A DNA stretch of 64,000 bases from Peptococcaceae bacterium (lineage in GTDB: Bacteria > Bacillota > Peptococcia > Peptococcales > Peptococcaceae): NCBI GenBank assembly GCA_017399005.1, contig JAFQEO010000008.1, forward strand, positions 57,648 to 121,647. Reading direction: 5' to 3'. Below, one piece after another: positions 1 to 9,913 of the stretch. The position numbers and the translations under genes are program-made. Every line of letters begins with the position of its first letter. Positions within the stretch are counted from its first letter, which is position 1. Under the pieces are notes generated by a model. The model was not told the DNA's origin. It made no database searches and saw only the letters and a list, made by a program, of their open reading frames with translations.

Positions 1-483
1 AAAGAATACGGGGAAGAACGCTGGGCAAAACGAATTGCCAAATTTATTGTGGAGTTTCGCAGCAAACAGCCGATTGAGACCACCGGTGAACTGGTGGATA
101 TTATCAAACGTGCTATTCCAAAAGGTGCGCGTGAGGAAGGGTCTCATCCGGCAAAACGAACATTTCAGGCTATCCGTATTGAGGTAAATGATGAACTGGG
201 TGTGCTGGAGCGCACGATTGAAGTAGCAGTAAAACATTTAAAAACAGGCGGTCGGGTCGGGATAATATCGTTCCACTCACTGGAAGACCGTATAGTAAAA
301 GAAAAATTCCGGTATCTGGCCAGTGATTGTATCTGTCCGCCAGAATTGCCATTCTGTCAGTGTGATAAAGTGTCGGAAGTAAAAATTCTCACCAGAAAAC
401 CGGTGACTGCTTCCAATGAAGAACTGGAGATGAATTCCAGATCAAAAAGTGCAAAGTTCCGGGCTGTAGAAAAAATTGTCTAA
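1..483 (+). CDS. rsmH: 16S rRNA (cytosine-1402-N4)-methyltransferase, 3' part
   Basis: This is the last 160 codons of RsmH (MraW), about half of a protein that is usually near 310 residues. The frame is open from base 1 and the start lies outside the window. The enzyme methylates N4 of C1402 in the 16S rRNA decoding site using S-adenosylmethionine. The visible part carries the family's [11 protein letters not shown] segment, the [18 protein letters not shown] block and the C-terminal [12 protein letters not shown] tail. It is the first gene in view of the dcw cluster, with ftsL 34 bases downstream, the usual order in Bacillota. The family call is secure; the N-terminal SAM-binding loop cannot be checked here. 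Confidence 0.95.
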   Translation, partial: KEYGEERWAKRIAKFIVEFRSKQPIETTGELVDIIKRAIPKGAREEGSHPAKRTFQAIRIEVNDELGVLERTIEVAVKHLKTGGRVGIISFHSLEDRIVKEKFRYLASDCICPPELPFCQCDKVSEVKILTRKPVTASNEELEMNSRSKSAKFRAVEKIV

Positions 484-517
484 GCCTGCTTCTATTAACA
501 GGAAGGAATGAATAGAA

Positions 518-1087
518 ATGAGAAAGGAACTACGACGTTCTGGTTCGCAGGTGCATTATGCGCAGCGTAATACACTGCAGGGAACACCTTACAGAGATAA
601 TTACAACAGTAATAGAAACCGTTATCAGGAACAGTCTTCCGGCTATTATATGTATACAGCCAACGCTGTTGCCAGAGACTATATCTATGAGGAAGAACCG
701 CAGAGACAGGTTCAGAAAAAAACATCTGTAAAGCGTCGTCCTGTACTGGCTCAGCACATTTCCACTCTGCTGGCTGTGTTTTTGCTGGGTATGGTGCTGG
801 TGGTGCAGTATGCCTATATTCAGAATCTGGGCTATGAGGTGAATCAGGCAAAAACAGAACTGAAGACTGTTCAGGAACAGAATGAAAAAATGAAAAAGCA
901 GATTGCAACGCTGGGTGAACTTCAGAATGTAGAAGCAGTGGCAATCAATAATATGGGAATGCACAAGCCGGAATCCTGGGAAATTATTTATCTGCCGCAG
1001 ACGGTACAGCAGGTGGAATCAGAAGCATCCGGCACTGCACAGCTGGCGGAACAGGTGCAGGAGACTTTAGGCACAATGGTGCACTGA
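518..1087 (+). CDS. ftsL: Cell division protein FtsL/DivIC-like
   Basis: A 189-aa bitopic septum protein. A basic, Tyr/Gln-rich cytoplasmic stretch of about 75 residues precedes one membrane span (about residues 84-105). A heptad-like coiled coil follows (about 108-140, rich in K, E and Q), with a short extracytoplasmic tail. This topology and the position between rsmH and ftsI define FtsL, which recruits and activates the FtsQLB/FtsWI septal synthase. Sequence conservation in this family is low, so the call rests on topology and synteny. The Shine-Dalgarno GGAAGGA at 501-507 is well placed for ATG 518. Confidence 0.85.
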   Translation: MRKELRRSGSQVHYAQRNTLQGTPYRDNYNSNRNRYQEQSSGYYMYTANAVARDYIYEEEPQRQVQKKTSVKRRPVLAQHISTLLAVFLLGMVLVVQYAYIQNLGYEVNQAKTELKTVQEQNEKMKKQIATLGELQNVEAVAINNMGMHKPESWEIIYLPQTVQQVESEASGTAQLAEQVQETLGTMVH

Positions 1088-1115
1088 CACTAGGTGAAGT
1101 TGAGATGGTGATGAA

Positions 1116-3299
1116 ATGAAAAACAGAATGCAGGTTGTATTGCTGATATTTTGTATTGTAATAGTGGGAATCACCGCTAAACTGGGTTATGAGCAGATGT
1201 TTCATGCATCTCAGCTGGAAAGTGGCGCGTTAAATGCCCGTCTGCGTGAAATTGATATTAAACCAAACCGGGGTGCTGTTTATGACCGCAATGGAAATGC
1301 GATTGCGATCAGTATTGCTACGGAGTCGGTCTATATAAATCCGCGCACAATTCGCAGTGCGGATGAAAAAGAAGGCAAAAACAGACAGGACAAAGAAGAA
1401 GTTATTCGCAATCTGGCTGCTGTTCTGGAACTGGAAGAAGAGGAAATCGCTGAAAAGGTCGAGAAAGATGTCAGCTTTGCGTATATTAAACGACATATTA
1501 CCGATGAACAGGCGGAAGAACTTCATAAGTTGAAGTATAAAGGTGTATATTTTCTGGAAGAATCACAACGTTCCTATCCAAAAGGGACACTAGCCAGTCA
1601 GGTTATCGGGTTTGCCGGGATAGACAATCAGGGGCTGAACGGGATTGAACTGCAGTATGATAATACATTGCTTGGGAATCCGGGGAAATTCCTGATGGAA
1701 TATGACGGTGCCGGAAATGAAATCCCGCAGGCGACAGAAAATTATATCCCGTCGGAACCGGGATGTGATATGTATTTAACACTAGATGAGACTATTCAGT
1801 ATATTGTAGAGAGAGAGCTAAAACAGGTTGTACAGGAACAGGATGCGGTTGGTGCAACTGCAATTGTGATGGATGTTAACACCGCTGCCGTGCTGGCCAT
1901 GGCCAATTATCCCGATTACAATCCGAACGAATATGGAAGTGCAGACAGCAGTTTATGGACTAACTTTGCGGTAAACGGTCTGTATGAACCTGGCTCCACT
2001 TTTAAAATTCTGACTACAGCAATGGCGCTGGAAGAACGAGTTACATCGCTGGGAGATGGATTTTACTGTGCCGGTTATCAGTATATCGGCAAACTGAAAA
2101 TGCGCTGCCATAAAGCAGCGGGGCATGGTGCGGAGAGTTTTACACAGGGGGTAGCTAATTCCTGTAACCCGGTGTTTGTAGAAGTAAGCCGACGTGTGGG
2201 TATGGAAAAATTCTACGATTACCTGGAAGGTTTCGGGATGACGCAGCCGACTGGTATTGATTTACCGGGTGAGGCGTACAGTCTGGTTGTACCGGAAAAA
2301 ACCGCAGTGCCATATGACCTGGCAGCAATGTCAATCGGTCAGTCCAATGCATTTACACCGATTCAGATGATTACAGCAATCTCTGCTGTTGCAAATGGCG
2401 GAGAACTGATGAAACCATATATTGTAGAAAAAATTGTTGACCCGGACGGAAATGTTGTGAAAGAAACAGAACCGGAAGTTGTGCGCCGCGTTATTTCTGA
2501 GGAAACTGCGCGAGAGGTGTGGACTGCGCTGGAAAGCGTAGTATCCAGTGGTACCGGGAAACAGGGGCAGATTGAAGGGTATACCGTTGCCGGGAAGACC
2601 GGGACTGCGGAAAAAGTATCCAACGGGACCTATTCTTCTGCACGTATGGTTTCGTTTGCCGGATTTGCACCGGCGGATAATCCACAGATTGCATGTCTGG
2701 TTATTGTCGATGAACCGCTCGATGCACATGGTGGTTCTACAGCTGGTCCGGTATTCCAGAATATTATGGAGGAATCTCTGCGATATCTGGAAGTACCGAA
2801 AAATGTAACGGTAAATGAAGGTGTTGCTGTAGATGAAGTTCCTGTTCCAAAACTGGAAAATATGCATCCGGTTGAGGCTATCGAGGCAGTAAAAGCTGCT
2901 GGCCTGACTCCAATCGTGGAGACACAGGGGGATGTGCTTTACACATATGTTCCGGCAGAAGGAACGAATGTACAACGTACGGGCAATGTGTATCTGTATT
3001 GCGGTTCCTCGGAGAGTACACAAGTTGTGATGCCGGGGCTGTACGGAAGGACCATTAAAGAAGTTGACCGGATTCTTGCGGGGCTTGGTTTAAGCGGTAC
3101 CATGAATGGCAGTGGTCTTTGTACCGGGCAGAGCATTTCGCCGGGTCAGCTGGTGGAGCGAGGTACTGCACTGATTGTGGATTTCCAGACAACGGCTCAG
3201 ATAGAGGCCGCTGCACAGGCACAGCTGGAAGCAGAACAGAGTGCACTGGAAATTGAGAGTGCTATCGATGAAACAGCCGGAGAAGTGGTATCAAACTAA
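1116..3299 (+). CDS. ftsI: Penicillin-binding protein 2 / SpoVD-type septal transpeptidase with PASTA domains
   Basis: A 727-aa class B penicillin-binding protein that cross-links septal peptidoglycan (D,D-transpeptidase) with FtsW. An N-terminal membrane anchor (residues 5-24) is followed by the dimerisation domain. The transpeptidase domain has the active-site STFK (Ser294, Lys297), SCN (349-351) and KTG (494-496). Two PASTA modules follow at about 570-690, then an Ala/Glu-rich tail. PASTA tails are typical of SpoVD and of division PBPs in Bacillota; with no second PBP gene beside it, this copy probably serves vegetative division and, if the organism sporulates, cortex synthesis. A strong terminator follows at 3322-3360. 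Confidence 0.93.
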   Translation: MKNRMQVVLLIFCIVIVGITAKLGYEQMFHASQLESGALNARLREIDIKPNRGAVYDRNGNAIAISIATESVYINPRTIRSADEKEGKNRQDKEEVIRNLAAVLELEEEEIAEKVEKDVSFAYIKRHITDEQAEELHKLKYKGVYFLEESQRSYPKGTLASQVIGFAGIDNQGLNGIELQYDNTLLGNPGKFLMEYDGAGNEIPQATENYIPSEPGCDMYLTLDETIQYIVERELKQVVQEQDAVGATAIVMDVNTAAVLAMANYPDYNPNEYGSADSSLWTNFAVNGLYEPGSTFKILTTAMALEERVTSLGDGFYCAGYQYIGKLKMRCHKAAGHGAESFTQGVANSCNPVFVEVSRRVGMEKFYDYLEGFGMTQPTGIDLPGEAYSLVVPEKTAVPYDLAAMSIGQSNAFTPIQMITAISAVANGGELMKPYIVEKIVDPDGNVVKETEPEVVRRVISEETAREVWTALESVVSSGTGKQGQIEGYTVAGKTGTAEKVSNGTYSSARMVSFAGFAPADNPQIACLVIVDEPLDAHGGSTAGPVFQNIMEESLRYLEVPKNVTVNEGVAVDEVPVPKLENMHPVEAIEAVKAAGLTPIVETQGDVLYTYVPAEGTNVQRTGNVYLYCGSSESTQVVMPGLYGRTIKEVDRILAGLGLSGTMNGSGLCTGQSISPGQLVERGTALIVDFQTTAQIEAAAQAQLEAEQSALEIESAIDETAGEVVSN

Positions 3300-3321
3300 G
3301 AATGGATAAACGAAACTGATA

Positions 3322-3360
3322 CAAAAGAATGGACCTTTTGCTGTCCATTCTTTTGCTGTC
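3322..3360 (+). terminator. Hairpin between ftsI and murE
   Basis: A perfect 13-bp stem (CAAAAGAATGGAC at 3322-3334 with its complement at 3343-3355) has an 8-base loop. The right arm contains four T residues, and a T-rich stretch follows. It could end or attenuate transcription from the upstream ftsL-ftsI segment, so murE may also have its own promoter in the 60 bases that follow. Confidence 0.7.
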
Positions 3361-3421
3361 TGTTTTCAGGGATGAATAATTACATAAAAATCAGAGAAAA
3401 CGATGGAGAGGGGAATAATTT

Positions 3422-4900
3422 ATGAAAGTTTTGACTGAACTGCTGAAAGAGGTTACCTGCAAAAAACACTGTATTCTGCAGGGTATGATGATTACAGGAA
3501 TTCAGTATGACTCCCGAAAGGTGGAACTTGGCAATCTGTTTGTAGCTGTGAAAGGCTTCCAGAGTGATGGTCATCAGTATATTCGCCAGGCTTTGGATAA
3601 TGGAGCTATTGCCATTATGATTTCGGATGAATCCTACTGCTCCAATGAATATCCATGGATTCTGGTAGAAGACAGCCGCCTGGCACTGGCACAGATTAGC
3701 AATGCCTACTATGAACATCCAAGTGAAAAATTAAAACTGATTGGTGTTACCGGTACCAACGGGAAAACCACCACCACCAATCTTATTTGTCATATTATTG
3801 AGGCACAGGGTGAAAAAACCGGTCTGATTGGTACCATTCATAACCGCATTGGAGACCGTGTGCTGGAGGGTTCCCGCACTACACCGGAATCTCTGGAATT
3901 GCAGCAGTTGTTTGCACAGATGGTGGAGGAAGGTATCCGGTATGCAGTTATGGAGGTAAGTTCCCATGCGCTGGAACTGCAGCGTGTAGCCTGCTGTGAC
4001 TTTGATGTTGCGGTATTTACAAATCTGACACAGGATCATCTGGATTATCATGTAACGATGGAGAATTATTGCAAGGCAAAAACCATTCTGTTCCATATGC
4101 TGGGCGCTAATGGTGAAAAAGCCGGACTTCAGAAAACAGCCGTTATCAATATCGATGATCCATGGGCAAATCAGTTTATGGTTGCATCCAATGTACCGGT
4201 TGTGACATACAGTATGCAGAAAGATGCAAGCTGGAAAGCGGAACAGGTTCAGGTTGGTGCAGAAGGTGTCAGCTATATTGTAGATGAAATGCCGGTACAG
4301 CTGCATTTAACAGGAAATTTCAATGTATATAACTCTCTGGCGGCACTGGCTGCCGGTGAAGCGTTAGGTTTTCCGGTTGAAGAGGTAATCCGTGCGCTAG
4401 AACAGGTGGGCGGTATTGCAGGTCGTTTCCAGACGGTAAAAGAAGCGAAAGACTATAGTGTAATTGTAGACTATGCTCATACACCAGATGGTCTGGAAAA
4501 TGTGATTTCAACAGCACAGGCTTTTGCAAAAGGCCGTGTAATTACTGTGTTTGGCTGCGGTGGTGACCGTGACCGTACAAAACGTCCGTTGATGGGGGAA
4601 ATGGCGGCAAAACTGAGCGACTACTGTGTTGTGACATCCGATAATCCTCGTACTGAAAATCCGGAGCAGATTCTGCAGGATATTCTGCCAGGGGTAGAAA
4701 AACACATGCAGCCGGAAACTTATCATGTAGAGGTTGACCGTCGCAAAGCTATCCATTACGCTGTGCAGATGGCACAGCCTGGCGATGTGGTTCTGCTGGC
4801 AGGGAAAGGACATGAAAATTATCAGGATGTAAATGGTGTAAAACATCATTTTGACGATTATGAAGTAGCACAGGAAGCGATTGCTGAAAAACAGAACTGA
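3422..4900 (+). CDS. murE: UDP-MurNAc-tripeptide ligase (meso-DAP adding)
   Basis: A 492-aa Mur ligase that adds the third stem-peptide residue to UDP-MurNAc-L-Ala-D-Glu in the cytoplasm, using ATP. The ATP-binding GVTGTNGKTTTTN loop lies at about residues 109-121. The central domain has EVSSHAL. The C-terminal domain carries DNPR (in TSDNPRTENP, about 405-409), the signature that selects meso-diaminopimelate over lysine. The cell wall is therefore predicted to be DAP-type, consistent with dapF at 37.6 kb. It is followed 61 bases later by murF. Confidence 0.96.
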   Translation: MKVLTELLKEVTCKKHCILQGMMITGIQYDSRKVELGNLFVAVKGFQSDGHQYIRQALDNGAIAIMISDESYCSNEYPWILVEDSRLALAQISNAYYEHPSEKLKLIGVTGTNGKTTTTNLICHIIEAQGEKTGLIGTIHNRIGDRVLEGSRTTPESLELQQLFAQMVEEGIRYAVMEVSSHALELQRVACCDFDVAVFTNLTQDHLDYHVTMENYCKAKTILFHMLGANGEKAGLQKTAVINIDDPWANQFMVASNVPVVTYSMQKDASWKAEQVQVGAEGVSYIVDEMPVQLHLTGNFNVYNSLAALAAGEALGFPVEEVIRALEQVGGIAGRFQTVKEAKDYSVIVDYAHTPDGLENVISTAQAFAKGRVITVFGCGGDRDRTKRPLMGEMAAKLSDYCVVTSDNPRTENPEQILQDILPGVEKHMQPETYHVEVDRRKAIHYAVQMAQPGDVVLLAGKGHENYQDVNGVKHHFDDYEVAQEAIAEKQN

Positions 4901-4976
4901 TAATCTGAAATAGCGGTTTGCAGGAACAAATCAGGACGATGCTGCAGAAATCTGCAGTAAAATGGAGGTGCAGCAG

Positions 4977-6344
4977 ATGCGGGAACAGATAAAAGAAATT
5001 GCCAAGGCACTGGGGTACGAATATAAACAGACAGAAGAACAGATGGTAACAGGAGTTGCAATAGACAGCCGCGCTGTGAAACCAGGTGATTTGTTTGTTG
5101 CAATAGCGGGTGAAAAAACAGACGGTCATCGTTATCTGAAATCAGCTGTAGAAAATGGTGCAACTGCGGTTGTTATTTCCAGGCCGGAACAGGTGGCAAT
5201 GGACGAATTTGAAAATTATATTGTAGTGCCTGATGGCATAGAGTTTGTACAGCAGCTGGCACACTGGCTTCGGACGAAATCGCAGGTGCCGGTAGTGGCA
5301 GTGACAGGGAGCACTGGAAAAACTTCCACTAAAGATTTTCTGGCAGCACTGCTGGAACCACTGGGGGATATTGTTGTTACCAAAGGTAATCATAATAATG
5401 AGTTAGGGCTTCCGCTGACAATCTGCGGTCTGGAGGAAACAACAAAAGTTCTGGTTGTAGAAATGGGAATGCGCGGTCTTGGACAGATTGATTTTCTGTG
5501 CCGGATAGCAGAACCGGATTGTGGAATTATCACTAATATTGGAAAAACACACTGCGAACTGCTTGGGTCGCAGGAAAATATTGCGCAGGCCAAGTGCGAA
5601 CTGTTGCCATATATCAAAGAAAACGGTATAATTGCTCTGAATAAAAAAGATGAACCATTTGTACAGCCATGGCTTTCTACATGTAAAGGAACCGTGTTAT
5701 GGTACGATGCAGAAGGGGAAAACGGTGATTTATGGGCTGATGCAGTGTGTCAGAATGATGACGGGCTTCAGTACCAGATGCATTGCGGAGAGCATCAGCA
5801 GCCAATCTGTCTTCCGGTACAGGGCATACACAATGTGTCAAACAGTCTGGCGGCGATTGCGATTGCACATCATCTGGGTGTAAGCTGGGAGCAGATTGGA
5901 GAATGTCTGCAAAAAGCAAGACTGACCGGTATGCGACTGGATATTACGGTGTCGGATACAGGCGTAACTGTAATCAACGATGCCTATAATGCCAATCCGG
6001 ATTCGATGAAGAGTGCTCTGGCAGTTCTCATGCAGCGAAAGGGCAACCGTAAAATTGCAGTACTGGGCGATATGTATGAATTGGGTAAATACGAAGAAGA
6101 AAGTCATCGTGAAGTTGGTCGTGCAGCGGCAGAGCAAAAAGTGGATTATCTGATTGCGGTTGGAAGTCTTGGCCGTTTGATTGGAGAGTCTGCAAAAGAG
6201 GCTGGATGCCGTGTGGCATTAGCGGAAACCAATGAACAGGCAGTTCAGATTCTGCAGCAGTATGTCGCTTCCGGTGATGTAGTGCTGGTAAAAGGTAGTC
6301 GTGGTATGCAGATGGAGCAAATTGTACAGAACTTGATGGGGTGA
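4977..6344 (+). CDS. murF: UDP-MurNAc-tripeptide:D-Ala-D-Ala ligase
   Basis: A 455-aa Mur ligase that attaches D-Ala-D-Ala to give the UDP-MurNAc-pentapeptide. It shows the ATP loop VTGSTGKTSTK, the EMGMRGLGQI segment typical of MurF, and the C-terminal AYNANPDSMKSAL motif. An in-frame ATG exists at 4962, but the Shine-Dalgarno GGAGGTG (4964-4970) overlaps it and sits 6 bases before ATG 4977, so 4977 is taken as the start. Its stop is 4 bases before mraY. Confidence 0.95.
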   Translation: MREQIKEIAKALGYEYKQTEEQMVTGVAIDSRAVKPGDLFVAIAGEKTDGHRYLKSAVENGATAVVISRPEQVAMDEFENYIVVPDGIEFVQQLAHWLRTKSQVPVVAVTGSTGKTSTKDFLAALLEPLGDIVVTKGNHNNELGLPLTICGLEETTKVLVVEMGMRGLGQIDFLCRIAEPDCGIITNIGKTHCELLGSQENIAQAKCELLPYIKENGIIALNKKDEPFVQPWLSTCKGTVLWYDAEGENGDLWADAVCQNDDGLQYQMHCGEHQQPICLPVQGIHNVSNSLAAIAIAHHLGVSWEQIGECLQKARLTGMRLDITVSDTGVTVINDAYNANPDSMKSALAVLMQRKGNRKIAVLGDMYELGKYEEESHREVGRAAAEQKVDYLIAVGSLGRLIGESAKEAGCRVALAETNEQAVQILQQYVASGDVVLVKGSRGMQMEQIVQNLMG

Positions 6345-6348
6345 AATT

Positions 6349-7311
6349 ATGTGGCAGCTAGTCTTAGCCTTTGCAATTAGTCTTGGAACATGTTTAATTA
6401 TAGGGCCGGTTCTGATTCCGGCACTGCGTCGTTTGAAATTCGGACAGAGTGTTCGATCAGATGGCCCGCAGAGTCATTTACAGAAACAGGGTACCCCAAC
6501 TATGGGCGGTGTCATGTTTTTCTTCAGCTTTATTCTGGGCACGGTATTTCTGGCTGGTACCTCCAGTCTGGCTTGGTTTATGCTGATTTGTGCGCTGGGT
6601 TTTGGTTTAATCGGTTTTGTGGATGATTATATCAAGATTGTAAAGAAACGTTCTCTGGGCTTAACAGCGAAACAGAAACTGCTTGCGCAGATGGTATTTT
6701 CTGTAGTGCTGGCTCTGGCTGCTGATTATATTGGAATCAGCACGGCGGTAATGATTCCTCTGCTGGGCTGGAATGTGGAGCTTGGCGTTATCTATTATTT
6801 CTTTGTAGTGTTTTTAATGGTGGGGACTACCAATGCGGTTAATCTGACCGACGGGCTGGATGGTCTGGCATCCGGTGTAACTCTGATTGTGGCTTTAGGC
6901 TATATTTTAATTGGCTGGCTGAGCAACAATCTGTCGGTTATGGTGTTCAGTGCAGTGCTGATGGGCAGCTGTCTGGGCTTTCTTGTATTTAACCATCATC
7001 CAGCAAAAGTTTTTATGGGTGATACCGGTTCGCTGGCACTGGGGGGTGCAGTTGCTGCACTGGCGATTGTGACTAAAACAGAACTTCTGCTGCCGCTGAT
7101 TGGGATTATTTATGTGGCAGAAACTGTGTCTGATATCATTCAGGTAGCGGTTTATAAAAAGAAAAAAGTACGTGTATTCAAAATGGCGCCACTGCACCAT
7201 CATTTTGAACTGTGCGGATGGTCCGAATGGAAAGTCGTGCGTGTATTCTGGGCAGTAACAGCGGTGGCGGTGCTTCTGACACTGTTGTGCTACACGATTA
7301 CAATAGCTTGA
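6349..7311 (+). CDS. mraY: Phospho-MurNAc-pentapeptide transferase
   Basis: A 320-aa integral membrane enzyme that moves phospho-MurNAc-pentapeptide from UDP to undecaprenyl phosphate, making lipid I. About ten hydrophobic segments are visible. Hallmarks are the HLQKQGTPTMGGV loop near the N terminus, the FVDDYIK aspartate pair, NLTDGLDGLA, the MGDTGSLALGG segment and the APLHHHFE histidine triad near the C terminus. It is essentially fused to murF by a 4-base gap, implying one transcript. Confidence 0.97.
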   Translation: MWQLVLAFAISLGTCLIIGPVLIPALRRLKFGQSVRSDGPQSHLQKQGTPTMGGVMFFFSFILGTVFLAGTSSLAWFMLICALGFGLIGFVDDYIKIVKKRSLGLTAKQKLLAQMVFSVVLALAADYIGISTAVMIPLLGWNVELGVIYYFFVVFLMVGTTNAVNLTDGLDGLASGVTLIVALGYILIGWLSNNLSVMVFSAVLMGSCLGFLVFNHHPAKVFMGDTGSLALGGAVAALAIVTKTELLLPLIGIIYVAETVSDIIQVAVYKKKKVRVFKMAPLHHHFELCGWSEWKVVRVFWAVTAVAVLLTLLCYTITIA

Positions 7312-7421
7312 TTATAAAAGGAATATGGCAGGAAAAAGAAAAGATAATGGGTAATCTTGCAGCATGATAGTTTTCAATGAATTGTATGAAGCGAAACATA
7401 AGGTTTAATGGGGTGCGGAAC

Positions 7422-8753
7422 ATGGGTGAGAAAGTATTGGTAATCGGCGCGGCGCGCAGTGGCCTGGCTGGCGCAGAATTTCTGGCAAAACAGGGCTGTC
7501 AGGTTGTATTGACAGATATGAAGCAGGCAGCTCAGGTGGACAATCTGGCTGAACTGGGTGTGTCTTTTATCTGGGGAGAACAGCCTGATGTGGCTGCAAT
7601 TAAGCCGGATTATATTGTTATGAGCCCTGGCGTTCCGTTAACGATTCCGCCTGTAAAATATGCACAGGAACATGGCATTCCCGTAATTGGGGAACTGGAA
7701 CTTGCATATCGCAACTGCAAAGCGTCGTTTGCAGCAATTACCGGTACAAACGGGAAGACAACAACCACGACTCTGATTGGTGAACTGATGAAAAAGACAG
7801 GGCGCAATGTTTTTGTTGGCGGGAACATTGGCGTACCGATTATCAGTTATGCTGATCAGCTGCAGGAAAACGACATTGTGGTGGCGGAAGTCAGCAGTTT
7901 TCAGCTGGAAACGATAGATACATTTTGTCCGCATCTGGCGCTGATGATTAATCTGACACCGGACCATCTGGATCGTCACGGTGATATGGCCGGTTATCTG
8001 GCGGCAAAGGCAAGAATTTTTGAAAACCAGAAGGAATCTGATTATCTGGTGTTAAATTATGATGATATGGCTTTGCGCGACCTGGCACCGCAGAGTACCG
8101 GGAAAGTAATATTTTTCAGCCAGCAGCATAAACTGGAGGAAGGTGTTTATCTGGACGGCGAACAGGTAATGCTGGCTTTAGACGGTCAGTGCATTACTAT
8201 CTGCCGTGCAGATGAAATTGCCATTAAAGGGAAACACAATCTTGAAAATGCGATGGGGGCTATTGCGTTTGCCTATCTGAGCGGTGTAAGCCCTTCTGAT
8301 ATTCGTGAAGTGCTGATGACATTTCAGGGGGTGGAACATCGTCTGGAACCGGTACGCACACGAAACGATATTCTGTATATCAATGACTCAAAAGGGACAA
8401 ATCCGGATTCTACCATCAAAGCAATTGAGGCATATAATCGTCCAATCGTTATTATTCTGGGCGGTAAGAATAAAGGGGTTCCATTTACAGAACTGGCTCA
8501 GCTGGTGAAAAAACGTGTCAAAAAAGCAGTTGTAGTGGGGCAGGCGAAACCGGAAATTATTGCTGCTCTGAACGAAGCAGATTTTCACGACTATGTAGAG
8601 GTGGATACTTTTGAAGAAACGGTATCTACAGCTGCCGGACTGGCGGAACCTGGTGACATTGTACTGCTGTCTCCTGCCTGCACAAGCTGGGATATGTTCA
8701 GCAGTTTTGAGGAACGTGGTAAACTGTTCAAAGAACTTGTATTAGCATTGTAG
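7422..8753 (+). CDS. murD: UDP-MurNAc-L-alanine:D-glutamate ligase
   Basis: A 443-aa Mur ligase adding D-glutamate to UDP-MurNAc-L-Ala. It starts with the Rossmann-like VLVIGAARSGLAGAEF and has the ATP loop ITGTNGKTTTTT and a C-terminal NDSKGTNPDST block diagnostic of MurD. The frame is open upstream to ATG 7377, but GGGGTG (7410-7415) followed by ATG 7422 and the alignment of the Rossmann start favour 7422. A 110-base gap separates it from mraY with no clear terminator. Confidence 0.95.
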   Translation: MGEKVLVIGAARSGLAGAEFLAKQGCQVVLTDMKQAAQVDNLAELGVSFIWGEQPDVAAIKPDYIVMSPGVPLTIPPVKYAQEHGIPVIGELELAYRNCKASFAAITGTNGKTTTTTLIGELMKKTGRNVFVGGNIGVPIISYADQLQENDIVVAEVSSFQLETIDTFCPHLALMINLTPDHLDRHGDMAGYLAAKARIFENQKESDYLVLNYDDMALRDLAPQSTGKVIFFSQQHKLEEGVYLDGEQVMLALDGQCITICRADEIAIKGKHNLENAMGAIAFAYLSGVSPSDIREVLMTFQGVEHRLEPVRTRNDILYINDSKGTNPDSTIKAIEAYNRPIVIILGGKNKGVPFTELAQLVKKRVKKAVVVGQAKPEIIAALNEADFHDYVEVDTFEETVSTAAGLAEPGDIVLLSPACTSWDMFSSFEERGKLFKELVLAL

Positions 8754-8808
8754 TTTTGCTGTAGGTTATAGGTTAAAATGTGGTTTCCATAGAAGGGGGT
8801 GCATGGAC

Positions 8809-9897
8809 ATGGAACGGAGAGGGCCTGCCGATTTACTGTTGTTTTTTATTACGCTGGTATTGCTGGCGGTTGGGCTGATTATGGTACTCAGTGCCAGTTC
8901 TTATGATGCCATGCTGACCTATGGAGATGCATTGTTTTATTTTAAACGTCAGTTTCTGTTTATGATTTTTGGCTTTTTTGCCATGTTTATCATGATGAAT
9001 ATTTCTCCAGCTTTTGTAAAGAGAATGGCGATACCGTTTATGATTGCCTGCATTATTATGCTGGCGCTGGTTCCTTTTATCGGGATTGAAGTAAATGGTG
9101 CAAGACGCTGGCTGGGAACGCAAAGTGTACGTTTTGCACCTGCTGAAATTGCCAAGCCGGTTGTTATTGTATTTTTTGCGATGTGGCTGACTTCGCTGGG
9201 TAAAAAAAATCTGCAGACTTTTAAAGGATTTTTCTATACGCTGGTGGTTCTTGCAATTATTCCAGGGCTGGTTGTTATCGAAGACCTTGGAACGGCAATA
9301 TCGATTGCCGGCGCACTGGTGTGTATGATGATTGCTGCGGAAGTACCGTGGAAATATCTTGGCGGTACTGTTGCGGCAGGGGCTGCCGGCGTTGTTGCTA
9401 TGATTGCGGTAAAGCCGTATCGAATTAACCGTATTCTTGTGTGGCTGGATCCTTTTTCAGACCCTCTGGGGAATGGCTATCAGGCAGTACAGTCACTGTA
9501 TGCTTTGGGCTCTGGCGGTCTGTTTGGGGTTGGTCTTGGTGCCAGCCGTCAGAAACTGCTGCATCTGCCGGAACGACATACTGACTTTATCTTTTCGATT
9601 ATCGGAGAGGAACTGGGTTTTATTGGGGCAGCTTTTGTTATTCTGCTATTTGCCCTGTTTATCTGGCGCGGGTTTTATATTGCAATTCATCTGGATGATA
9701 AATTCAAATCACTGACAGCGTTTGGTCTGACGGCTGTTATCGGTATTCAGGCGATGATTAATATTGGCGTAGCGGTAGGATTTCTGCCGGTAACCGGTAT
9801 TACTTTACCGTTTATCAGCTACGGGGGTACTTCTCTGGTATTTATGCTGGCGACGGTAGGGTTCCTGTTGAATATGTCCAGGTATATGAAACATTAA
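8809..9897 (+). CDS. ftsW: SEDS-family septal peptidoglycan glycosyltransferase
   Basis: A 362-aa polytopic SEDS protein (about ten membrane spans) that polymerises lipid II at the septum with the class B PBP encoded upstream. Typical features are NGARRWL, the periplasmic VIEDLGTA with its conserved acidic residue, GNGYQAVQSLYALGSGG, ERHTDFIFSIIGEELGF and LPFISYGGTSL. AAGGGGGT ends at 8800; ATG 8803 would be only 2 bases away and ATG 8809 is 8 away, so 8809 is preferred. It could equally be called SpoVE, since the two cannot be told apart by sequence and this locus is shared. Confidence 0.93.
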   Translation: MERRGPADLLLFFITLVLLAVGLIMVLSASSYDAMLTYGDALFYFKRQFLFMIFGFFAMFIMMNISPAFVKRMAIPFMIACIIMLALVPFIGIEVNGARRWLGTQSVRFAPAEIAKPVVIVFFAMWLTSLGKKNLQTFKGFFYTLVVLAIIPGLVVIEDLGTAISIAGALVCMMIAAEVPWKYLGGTVAAGAAGVVAMIAVKPYRINRILVWLDPFSDPLGNGYQAVQSLYALGSGGLFGVGLGASRQKLLHLPERHTDFIFSIIGEELGFIGAAFVILLFALFIWRGFYIAIHLDDKFKSLTAFGLTAVIGIQAMINIGVAVGFLPVTGITLPFISYGGTSLVFMLATVGFLLNMSRYMKH

Positions 9898-9913
9898 AAA
9901 GGTGGTAAAAAAT